A stretch of DNA of 15,911 bases. Origin: an uncultured Collinsella sp. (GTDB lineage Bacteria > Actinomycetota > Coriobacteriia > Coriobacteriales > Coriobacteriaceae). The first letter of the stretch is position 1. Each line of letters opens with the position of its first letter. The notes under the pieces are model-generated. The model was not told the origin of the DNA. It saw only the letters and a program-made list of their open reading frames with translations, and did no database searches. Below, piece after piece: positions 1 to 5,514 of the stretch. A program made the translations under genes and the position numbers. The stretch is from positions 1 to 15,911 of the forward strand of contig CABQMC010000016.1 in NCBI GenBank assembly GCA_902465115.1, read 5' to 3'.

Positions 1-16
1 CCGGCACCCGGCGCCT

Positions 17-52
17 GGGGACACTCCTTGCAGGGCGTCCCCATTTTGTTTT
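17..52 (+). terminator. Rho-independent terminator of a gene upstream of the window
   Basis: GGGGAC (17-22) pairs with GTCCCC (37-42). There is partial inner pairing around a TTGCA loop, and the stem is followed by the T-rich tail ATTTTGTTTT (43-52). It points rightward, so it would end a plus-strand transcript entering from the left. The gene it serves is not in the window. Confidence 0.6.
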
Positions 53-73
53 CGTCCCGCACGTTTTGTGAAA

Positions 74-158
74 CACGGCTAACTTTTAGACAAAGTAGTA
101 AGACATGGGCAACTTTTGCGGTAAAGTTAGCCGTGGAAAGTATCCAAAGGCTAACTAG
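74..158 (+). promoter_or_regulatory. Repeat-rich operator region upstream of the DtxR/MntR-type regulator
   Basis: CACGGCTAACTTT (74-86) and AAAGTTAGCCGTG (123-135) form a perfect 13-base inverted repeat. Related half-sites occur between and after them: GGGCAACTTTT (107-117) and GGCTAACTAG (149-158). GGCTAA/TTAGCC resembles the half-site of DtxR/IdeR boxes, and the next gene is a DtxR-family regulator, so autoregulation is a reasonable inference. No convincing -35/-10 pair could be fixed here. The repeat was found by reading; binding is not shown. Confidence 0.5.
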
Positions 159-180
159 CAATCATCGCGAAAGGCGGCCC

Positions 181-570
181 ATGGCCCTACGTGAATCCGG
201 AGAAGACTATCTCGAATCGATCTACGTTCTGTCGGAACGTCAGGGCATCGTGCGCTCGATCGACGTTGCGGAGTACCTCGGCGTAACCAAGGCGAGCGTC
301 TCTAAAGCCATGGCGACGCTGGAGAACAGCGGCTATGTCGAAATGGGCAAGCGCGACGTTCGTCTGACGGAGCGTGGTCTGGAGGTCGCTCGTCAAATGT
401 GGGAGCGTCACTGCTTTTTCGTGGGGCTGCTGGAGGATGCGGGTGTTTCGGCTGAGGTCGCGTCGCAAGAGGGCTGCCACATGGAGCACTGCCTGAGCGA
501 GGAAAGCTTTGAGAAGTTAAGATCGATGCTGGGGCGGGATGGTGTTTCGGCGCCAACAATGACCGACTAG
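181..570 (+). CDS. DtxR/MntR-family metal-dependent transcriptional regulator
   Basis: This is a 129-residue cytoplasmic DNA-binding repressor of the DtxR/MntR family. Residues 8-65 form the winged helix (EDYLESIY start, then the recognition segment VTKASVSKAMATLENSGYV). Residues 66-118 form the dimerisation and metal-binding domain. The length matches short MntR-type proteins without the C-terminal SH3-like domain. Aligning by eye to Bacillus MntR and Corynebacterium DtxR gives probable metal ligands D9, E12, H77, C99, E102 and H103. D9 is MntR-like (DtxR has Met there), whereas C99-x2-E102-H103 is DtxR/IdeR-like, so the metal (Mn or Fe) cannot be called. ATG 181 was chosen because AAAGG lies just upstream and family similarity begins there. 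The frame is open further upstream from 28, but that stretch is the operator-like repeat region. The gene converges on the P-type ATPase gene. Confidence 0.88.
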   Translation: MALRESGEDYLESIYVLSERQGIVRSIDVAEYLGVTKASVSKAMATLENSGYVEMGKRDVRLTERGLEVARQMWERHCFFVGLLEDAGVSAEVASQEGCHMEHCLSEESFEKLRSMLGRDGVSAPTMTD

Positions 571-591
571 CACTCCCGCAGCGGCGCGCCT

Positions 592-612
592 CCCGCGCCG
601 GAACGGCGCGGG
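592..612. terminator. GC-rich hairpin after the regulator gene
   Basis: CCCGCGCCG (592-600) pairs perfectly with CGGCGCGGG (604-612) around a GAA loop, 21 bases after the regulator stop codon. No T-run follows, so it is a strong stem-loop but not a canonical intrinsic terminator. It could stabilise the 3' end or pause polymerase. Confidence 0.35.
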
Positions 613-710
613 ACAGCGACCGGGACGAGTGGCCCCTCCAACTAAGTCCAACTCAGACAAGGAACCCCGCCAGCAAGCGATGCCTAAGAACCACCTGCAA
701 CGTCATCGCA

Positions 711-837
711 GGCCGGGACCGGGCTTGGTTTTGAAAACATTCCGCAGCGCGAGGCCCGCCTTTCCGTTGCTCCGCAGGAGCAGGAAAGACGGGCCTCATG
801 CGCGAGGACGTTTTCAAAACCAAGCCCGGTCCCGGCC
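711..837. repeat. 127-base nested inverted repeat between convergent genes
   Basis: The outer arms, 711-738 and 810-837, are perfect 28-base reverse complements. Inside, GAGGCCCG (751-758) pairs with CGGGCCTC (790-797), CTTTCC (760-765) with GGAAAG (783-788), and TGCTCC (768-773) with GGAGCA (777-782) around a GCA loop. GCGC at 747-750 and 800-803 also pair. Almost the whole stretch therefore folds into one long hairpin on either strand. It lies between the convergent ends of the regulator and ATPase genes, so a bidirectional terminator is the simplest reading, although no clear U-tract flanks it. A REP- or MITE-like element is the alternative. Confidence 0.75.
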
Positions 838-853
838 GGAGGGACCACAGGCG

Positions 854-2806
854 CTACAGGTTCTTGACACCCATCGCGCGCATGGCGTTCAGGATAGCGA
901 TGATCGCCACGCCCACGTCGCCAAAGACGGCAAGCCACATGTTGGCGATGCCGAGCGCCGCAAGCACCAGAATCAGCAGCTTAATGCCCAGCGCAAAGAT
1001 GATGTTCTGCCAAACAATCAACATGGTCTTGCGCGCCACGCGAATAGCGCGGGAGATGTTGGACGGCTTGTCATCCATGAGCACCACGTCGGCGGCCTCA
1101 ATCGCGGCGTCGGACCCCATGGCGCCCATGGCAATACCCACATCGGCACGGGTGAGCACGGGCGCATCGTTGATGCCGTCGCCCACAAAGGCGAGCTTAC
1201 CCTTGCCGTTTTCGGCCGCGAGCAGCGCTTCAACACGCTCGACTTTGTCGCCCGGCAGCAGCTGCGCGTGGAACTCGTCGAGGCCGAGCTGCTTGGCCAC
1301 AGACGCTGCAACGTCCTCGCGGTCGCCCGTGAGCATAACGGTGCGCTTGATGCCGGCGGCGTGCAGGTCACGGACCGTCTGCTCGGCATCGGCCTTAACG
1401 GTGTCTGCAATCACGATGTGGCCGGCGTACACGCCGTCAACGAGCACATGGAGGATCGTGCCGACAACATCACAGTCCGGCGCTTCGACTCCGGCCGCGG
1501 CGAGCATCTTTGCGTTGCCAACGACGACGTGCTTGCCGTCGATGGTTGCCGTCACGCCGTGGCCCGCGTCGTTGGCGGAGTCGCTAACGCGCTTAGGGTC
1601 GAATTCGCCCTGGTAGGCGACACGCACGGACTGCGCGATGGGGTGATCGGAGAACGACTCCGCAAGGGCTGCGACCTCGAGCAACGACTGCTCGGTATAT
1701 CCAGCCTCGGGGTGCACCGCGACCACCGAGAACGTGCCGTTGGTGAGGGTGCCCGTCTTGTCAAAGACGACGGTGTCCACATCGGCGAGCGTCTCGAGGT
1801 AGTTGGAGCCCTTGATGAGGACGCCCAGCTTGGACGCGCCGCCGATGCCGCCAAAGAAGCTGAGCGGGACGCTGATCACGAGCGCGCACGGGCAGCTGAC
1901 GACCAGGAAGGTCAGGCCGCGCAGAATCCAGTCGGACCAAGCGCCGGTGACCAAGCCGCCGCCGAGCGCGAGCACCGCGGCAGCGCCGGTGACGGCGGGC
2001 GTGTAGATGCGGGCAAAGCGCGTGATGAAGTTCTCGGTGCGTGCCTTCTTTTCGCTGGCATTCTCCACGAGCTCCAGGACGCGTGCGACGGTGGACTCGC
2101 CAAAGGGCTTGGTGGTGCGCACGTGGATGAGCCCCGTCATGTTGATGCAGCCGCTGATGATATCGTCTCCGGTTTTGGCCGGGCGGGGGACCGACTCACC
2201 GGTGAGGGCGGCGGTGTCGAGCTGGGTTTCGCCCTCGACGATGACGCCGTCGATAGGCACGCGCTCGCCGGGCTTGACCACGATCACGGTGCCGACCGCG
2301 ATGTCATCGGGGAAGACCTGTTCGAGTGAGCCGTCGGGTTGCTCGACGTTGGCGTAGTCGGGTGCGATGTCCATCATGGCGCTGATCGATTTACGGCTCT
2401 TGCCCACGGCGTATGCCTGGAACAGCTCGCCGACCTGGTAGAACAGCATGACGGCGGCGCCTTCGGCCATGTGCGGGTCGGTATCGGGGAAGAGCACCAT
2501 GGCAAACGCGCCGATGGTCGCGACGGCCATGAGGAAGCTCTCGTCGAACGCCTTGCCGCGGCGGATGTTGTTGTATGCCTTTTGGAGCACGTCGTAGCCG
2601 GCAATCAAAAACGGCACGAGGAACAGTGCGAAGCTGGCGTAGATGTCGCCCGGGGTGCCGAATGCGGCGGTAAGGGTACCGAGCTCGTCGAGGGCGTACA
2701 CCACCGCAAAAATGCCTAGCGCTACCAGGATACGATTGCGCTTATGCTCAAGGGACTCTTTCTTCTTACGCTTCTTCTTTTTCTTTTTGGGATCGGCGGT
2801 GGTCAT
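854..2806 (-). CDS. Heavy-metal efflux P-type ATPase (PIB-2, Zn/Cd/Pb type)
   Basis: This is a 650-residue membrane ATPase that would export divalent soft metals from the cytoplasm. Visible motifs are the actuator TGES (202-205), membrane CPC (305-307), phosphorylation site DKTGT (349-353), the SDHP histidine motif (387-389), TGD (493-495) and hinge GDGINDAP (542-549). K609 and D630-V-G in the last membrane segments, together with CPC, are the signature of Zn2+/Cd2+/Pb2+ pumps (ZntA/CadA). There is no N-terminal metal-binding domain. Instead residues 7-16 are a run of Lys and Arg. The metal-binding domain is encoded separately just upstream. ATG 2806 was chosen because GGAGG lies 9 bases upstream; the longer frame to 2875 would translate through the operator. 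It is the last gene of the ArsR/HMA/ATPase cluster and carries its own ArsR-type operator. Confidence 0.95.
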   Translation of the reverse strand: MTTADPKKKKKKRKKKESLEHKRNRILVALGIFAVVYALDELGTLTAAFGTPGDIYASFALFLVPFLIAGYDVLQKAYNNIRRGKAFDESFLMAVATIGAFAMVLFPDTDPHMAEGAAVMLFYQVGELFQAYAVGKSRKSISAMMDIAPDYANVEQPDGSLEQVFPDDIAVGTVIVVKPGERVPIDGVIVEGETQLDTAALTGESVPRPAKTGDDIISGCINMTGLIHVRTTKPFGESTVARVLELVENASEKKARTENFITRFARIYTPAVTGAAAVLALGGGLVTGAWSDWILRGLTFLVVSCPCALVISVPLSFFGGIGGASKLGVLIKGSNYLETLADVDTVVFDKTGTLTNGTFSVVAVHPEAGYTEQSLLEVAALAESFSDHPIAQSVRVAYQGEFDPKRVSDSANDAGHGVTATIDGKHVVVGNAKMLAAAGVEAPDCDVVGTILHVLVDGVYAGHIVIADTVKADAEQTVRDLHAAGIKRTVMLTGDREDVAASVAKQLGLDEFHAQLLPGDKVERVEALLAAENGKGKLAFVGDGINDAPVLTRADVGIAMGAMGSDAAIEAADVVLMDDKPSNISRAIRVARKTMLIVWQNIIFALGIKLLILVLAALGIANMWLAVFGDVGVAIIAILNAMRAMGVKNL

Positions 2807-2828
2807 GACTCGTATCCTCCCATTTGAA

Positions 2829-2852
2829 TGAATGAACACTCGCTCATATAAT
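2829..2852 (-). promoter_or_regulatory. ArsR/SmtB-type operator upstream of the ATPase gene
   Basis: On the minus strand this reads TTATATGAGCG, two bases, then TGTTCAT. The same blocks occur in the operator at 3568-3590 upstream of the ArsR gene. The pattern resembles the imperfect 12-2-12 palindrome bound by SmtB/CzrA-type repressors. It lies 23 bases before the ATPase start codon, which suggests that the pump has its own metal-responsive promoter as well as any read-through. Confidence 0.75.
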
Positions 2853-2862
2853 TTCGCGAGCA

Positions 2863-2885
2863 AAGGCCGCGGCAAGCGCGGCCTT
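2863..2885 (-). terminator. Hairpin between the HMA gene and the ATPase gene
   Basis: AAGGCCGCG (2863-2871) pairs perfectly with CGCGGCCTT (2877-2885) around a five-base loop. It lies 21 bases after the HMA protein's stop codon and before the ATPase operator. No proper U-tract follows on the minus strand, so partial termination or mRNA stabilisation are both possible. Confidence 0.35.
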
Positions 2886-2906
2886 GCAGGTTGGCGTAAA
2901 CCCGGG

Positions 2907-3125
2907 CTAGAGAATGATCTCGCAGTCCGGTTCGGCGTCGGCCGTAAACTCTACAACGCGGTTGAGCACCTCGTCGAACTCAGCATCATCAGCCTCGAGC
3001 GTCAGCTTCTGGGTCATAAAGTTGACGGACACGGATTTGACGCCCTCGAGCTTGGCCAGCTCGTCCTGAAGCTCACGCGCGCAGTTGGCGCAGTCGATCT
3101 CGTCGAGTTTAAACTGCTTTTTCAT
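2907..3125 (-). CDS. Stand-alone heavy-metal-associated (HMA) domain protein
   Basis: This is a 72-residue protein consisting of one HMA (Atx1-like) fold. The metal-binding loop reads DEIDCANCARELQ, with C12 and C15 forming the CxxC site. The D-C-A-N-C-A form is typical of the N-terminal domains of CadA/ZntA-type Zn/Cd pumps, whereas copper chaperones usually have GMxCxxC. The C-terminal part carries more acidic residues and ends DCEIIL. It lies between the ArsR repressor (63 bases upstream) and the ATPase (100 bases downstream), and the ATPase lacks this domain. It therefore probably acts as the pump's separate metal-binding subunit or chaperone. AAAGGA lies before ATG 3125. Confidence 0.9.
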   Translation of the reverse strand: MKKQFKLDEIDCANCARELQDELAKLEGVKSVSVNFMTQKLTLEADDAEFDEVLNRVVEFTADAEPDCEIIL

Positions 3126-3188
3126 GGTGGGTTCCTTTCTCTGTATTTGCGGCTTGGGTGCAGGCCGCGCTGGTACCGTGGTTGGTCG

Positions 3189-3554
3189 CTATTCGCAGAT
3201 GTGGCTCATGCCTTGGTTGAGCATGGTGTAGACATGATCATCGGCGAGCGAGTAGAGGATGTTGCGCCCGTCGCGCCGGAATTTAACCAGGTGCGACTGC
3301 TTGAGTGTGCGCAGCTGGTGCGACACCGCGGACTGCGAGGTTTCGGTCGCTTCGGCGATGTCTGCCACGCAGAGCTCGCGGCCCATGAGGGCATAGAGGA
3401 TCTTGATGCGCGTGGTGTCGCTGAAGACCTTGAACAGGTCGGCGAGGTCGTACAGCAGTTCCTCGTCGGGAAGGTCCTCGGGCGAGCAGGTGGTGGGGAT
3501 CACGGGCTCGGTGGCCTCGGTGTCGGGTTTCATTTCATCAACGCGGATGCTCAT
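3189..3554 (-). CDS. ArsR/SmtB-family zinc-type metalloregulator
   Basis: This is a 121-residue winged-helix repressor that should release its operator when metal binds. The DNA-binding core spans roughly residues 36-100: LFKVFSDTTRIKILYAL, then ELCVADIAEATETSQSAVSHQLRTL in two consecutive helices. The C-terminal helix carries D105, H107, H118 and E121. Their spacing (D-x-H-x10-H-x2-E) is exactly that of the alpha-5 zinc site of SmtB (D104, H106, H117, E120). C62 of the ELCV motif is also present, as in cadmium/lead sensors, so more than one metal may be sensed. It is first in the efflux cluster, behind a consensus promoter flanked by two operator copies. ATG 3554 follows an AAGGAT ribosome-binding site. 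Confidence 0.94.
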   Translation of the reverse strand: MSIRVDEMKPDTEATEPVIPTTCSPEDLPDEELLYDLADLFKVFSDTTRIKILYALMGRELCVADIAEATETSQSAVSHQLRTLKQSHLVKFRRDGRNILYSLADDHVYTMLNQGMSHICE

Positions 3555-3567
3555 TGCAATATCCTTT

Positions 3568-3590
3568 CATATGAACATGCGCTCATATAA
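3568..3590 (-). promoter_or_regulatory. ArsR-type operator in the 5' leader of the arsR gene
   Basis: On the minus strand the site reads TTATATGAGCG, CA, TGTTCATATG. It matches the operator at 3602-3624 in 21 of 23 bases, in the opposite orientation, and shares TTATATGAGCG and TGTTCAT with the site at 2829-2852. It lies between the predicted transcription start (near 3594) and the ATG at 3554, where a bound repressor would block transcription. Confidence 0.8.
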
Positions 3591-3600
3591 CTTGCTTCCG

Positions 3601-3628
3601 ATTATATGGGCGCATGTTCACATGTCAA
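3601..3628 (-). promoter_or_regulatory. Consensus sigma-70-type promoter with embedded ArsR operator
   Basis: On the minus strand TTGACA (3628-3623) and TATAAT (3606-3601) are both perfect matches to consensus, with a 16-base spacer. The spacer and parts of both hexamers are occupied by an operator copy (3602-3624). ArsR binding would therefore directly exclude RNA polymerase. It drives the ArsR/HMA/ATPase cluster with a leader of about 40 bases. Confidence 0.85.
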
Positions 3629-3712
3629 TAACGTTCAGGTAATTCGTCGTACAAAATGATGGGGGATAGTGGACGAGATCCCGGCCTAAGCGGTTTTGAT
3701 AAGCGATGCTGG

Positions 3713-3960
3713 GGTGGGTGCCCCTGCGCCGTGCAAAAATTGGAGTATTCTGCAACAATAGGGGGTCTGTTAACTTATTACAGGCCAAACAATGCAGTTC
3801 AAGAGTTATCTTAGAGCGTTAAACCGATGAGTTCTTCCTCAAATGTTGCCAAACGTTGCCGTCTATAGCGATTTTGCTTCTTACTTGAATTAACTTGTGG
3901 GTGCTGGAGGGCCGACCCTGCTGAATACTCGCAATTTTGCACATCGCTAGGGTACCCACC
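3713..3960. repeat. 248-base element bounded by imperfect inverted repeats
   Basis: This occupies most of the 344-base gap between the efflux cluster and the orphan nuclease gene; no gene was found in it. The left arm (3713-3753) and the reverse complement of the right arm (3920-3960) share the ordered blocks GGTGGGT, CCC, T, GCG, GTGCAAAA, TTG, GAGTATTC and GC. That is about 35 matches in 43 aligned columns, with small indels. The roughly 166-base interior is AT-richer and includes the direct repeat GTTGCC-aaac-GTTGCC. It could be a non-autonomous mobile element, a pair of protein-binding sites or a recombination target. No transposase and no clear target-site duplication are visible. Confidence 0.6.
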
Positions 3961-3972
3961 TTGTTAGCCGGC

Positions 3973-5163
3973 CTAGTTTCCGGCACCGAAGACCTTGCCC
4001 TCGGGCGTGAGGCTGCTTGTTTGGGCAAATGATGGGCTGTCGGATTCGACAGTCTGCATGTCATCGATTGCCAGAACTTCATTAATTGTCGGGTCATCCA
4101 GCGTGATGCCTTCGAGCGTTGCTTTTTCGAGGTCGATTCGTTGACGCTCTTTGGAATCCTGGCGAAGCTGCTTCTGAATTCGCTTTTTCTCTTTTATAAA
4201 CCTTCTGAGCACAAACTGTCTCAGGTCCTCTTGCATGATTTGAAAGTCTTTTGGCAGACGCGAGGGGCGTACGCCCTCTTTCCGCTGGATTGCTTCCATG
4301 ACCCTAACAAAAGAGCTGGCATGCATAAAGGAATAACGGCTGACGGTGATGATTCCGTACCCCATGGACGCAAGTGCATTCTTGCGCTCCTCATCGATGG
4401 TGCGGTCTTCTTCCGCGTCATGATAAAAACCGTTGTATTCAATGTCTGTGCGAGATTTCTTTAGATACGCATCCATAAAGAACTTTTTGCGTCTCGTGAG
4501 ATTCTTTGCGGCAGTGGTGACCTGCACCTCGTAATCGGTCTCAATTCCCTTAATACCAAGCCCTCCTTCGCTTTTGGGCAGCGTTAACATCATGACAAAG
4601 GCTGTTTCCATAGGAGACCGGCATCCGTCGCGCACACATTGGATCGCCTTTCGGGCAAGGGCCAGACCGTCGCATCTGGTAATGGAATTAAAGAACTGTT
4701 TTAGCCTCTCGGTCGAGGTGAGCGCGAAACGCTCGTTATAAGAGGTGGAAGAGCCGGTTCCAAGGGAGTAAGCGCTGCACAATTCAAAGTAGTACTCCAC
4801 CAGTTCGCGAAAAGGGAGATAGGTGGCGGCCTGAAGTGCGCAAAGCTCAACGCCAACAACGAAGATGCCATCTTTAAGCTCTACAAAGCGTGAGTTCGAG
4901 AATCGTTTTGAAGAAACGTGGCATTGACAGTCCATCGCGTAGCGCGCGTTCCTGCGATCAAACACCATTACCTCGAGGGAATCATTTGCGTCGAGGGAAA
5001 CATCATGTTTGGTGAGCCATTCTGCGGCTGCGTCAAGGAGCGTTCCGGTGGGACATGATCCGTAAATCGCGGCAGGGTTACAGGACTTGATGCCTTTCGC
5101 AGACACCGAATGCGCGGCCTGGTAGACCGCTTTTGCAGTGGTATGTGACAATACGATACTCAT
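3973..5163 (-). CDS. Orphan AbiEi-like protein with probable PD-(D/E)XK (DUF559-like) nuclease domain
   Basis: This 396-residue protein has no firm family name. Its layout matches actinobacterial proteins with an AbiEi-like N-terminal region followed by a DUF559/Vsr-like nuclease fold. The mid-region reads VELCALQAATYLPFRELVEY and then ELCSAYSL, an ELC motif I associate with an abundant Coriobacteriia orphan family. The candidate nuclease core is SPMETA (Glu), FFMDAYL (Asp), DIEYNGFYHD (Glu, His) and ERKNALASMGYGIITV, in the expected order. The usual Lys of ExK appears to be Asn. After the core comes a Lys/Arg-rich, probably coiled segment (KEKKRIQKQLRQDSKERQR) and an acidic, low-complexity tail. 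GC is near 48% in a sampled line, well below the neighbours. No good ribosome-binding site precedes ATG 5163. It stands alone with no partner toxin or antitoxin. Confidence 0.7.
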   Translation of the reverse strand: MSIVLSHTTAKAVYQAAHSVSAKGIKSCNPAAIYGSCPTGTLLDAAAEWLTKHDVSLDANDSLEVMVFDRRNARYAMDCQCHVSSKRFSNSRFVELKDGIFVVGVELCALQAATYLPFRELVEYYFELCSAYSLGTGSSTSYNERFALTSTERLKQFFNSITRCDGLALARKAIQCVRDGCRSPMETAFVMMLTLPKSEGGLGIKGIETDYEVQVTTAAKNLTRRKKFFMDAYLKKSRTDIEYNGFYHDAEEDRTIDEERKNALASMGYGIITVSRYSFMHASSFVRVMEAIQRKEGVRPSRLPKDFQIMQEDLRQFVLRRFIKEKKRIQKQLRQDSKERQRIDLEKATLEGITLDDPTINEVLAIDDMQTVESDSPSFAQTSSLTPEGKVFGAGN

Positions 5164-5514
5164 GCTATATATCGTGTCAGCTAATGCCGTGTTGATGGCG
5201 CTGAGTGGAAAAGTCGTTTTAGAGGTCTAGCCAAATGCTGTCCAAAAGCTTGACGCAATTATGGGTTGGTATGCCCTAAATAAAAGTTTTCGCAGCTTAG
5301 CTATAGCATATAAATACTCAATTGCTGCACATTTGATATCGATGCATCACCATCCGACAACGAATTACGTGTCGGGAATTGGTCGAAATCGTTCAAAATG
5401 AGGGTTCAGAATTTGTGATGGCAGATCTATCTGTGGAACGTAGGGCGGCCCCGCTGCGGGGTTTCCCGCTGCGAGACCGCTCGTGATCTACGCCGGAGTT
5501 TGGCGTAGACGTTT
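5164..5514. other. 351-base AT-rich intergenic region, no gene seen
   Basis: No credible coding frame or RNA gene was found. It must contain the promoter of the orphan nuclease-like gene (minus strand), but no clear -35/-10 pair stands out. Near 5354-5375 there is a short hairpin (CCGACA/TGTCGG), and at 5449-5461 a small GC hairpin (CCCCG-CTG-CGGGG). The right end holds the hairpin after the exonuclease gene. The sequence is AT-rich to about 5430, continuing the low-GC island. Confidence 0.5.
5487..5509 (-). terminator. Hairpin just downstream of the exonuclease gene
   Basis: TCTACGCC (5487-5494) pairs with GGCGTAGA (5502-5509) around a seven-base loop, six bases past the exonuclease stop codon. 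No U-tract follows on the minus strand. It is a plausible 3'-end structure, not a textbook terminator. Confidence 0.4.

Noticed and set aside
28..180. N-terminal extension of the DtxR/MntR-type regulator
   Set aside because: The extra 51 codons have no family similarity and run through the operator-like repeats. ATG 181 has a ribosome-binding site and starts the known fold.
629..2329. A 566-codon open frame on the plus strand opposite the ATPase gene
   Set aside because: The opposite strand encodes a P-type ATPase with every expected motif. The plus-strand protein is Arg/His/Gly/Asp-rich with no recognisable domain, as expected for an antisense shadow in high-GC DNA.
2807..2875. 23-codon upstream extension of the ATPase
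   Set aside because: It would translate through the ArsR-type operator, and ATG 2806 has a good GGAGG.
3754..3919. A possible small RNA or short gene inside the inverted repeats
   Set aside because: No promoter, ribosome-binding site or open frame of useful length could be defended.
3713..3960. The inverted-repeat stretch as an insertion sequence
   Set aside because: No transposase gene fits in it and no target-site duplication is obvious, so it is reported only as a repeat.
5341..5440. tRNA-like or riboswitch-like structure in the gap before the exonuclease
   Set aside because: Only short stems were found. No cloverleaf or recognised aptamer pattern.
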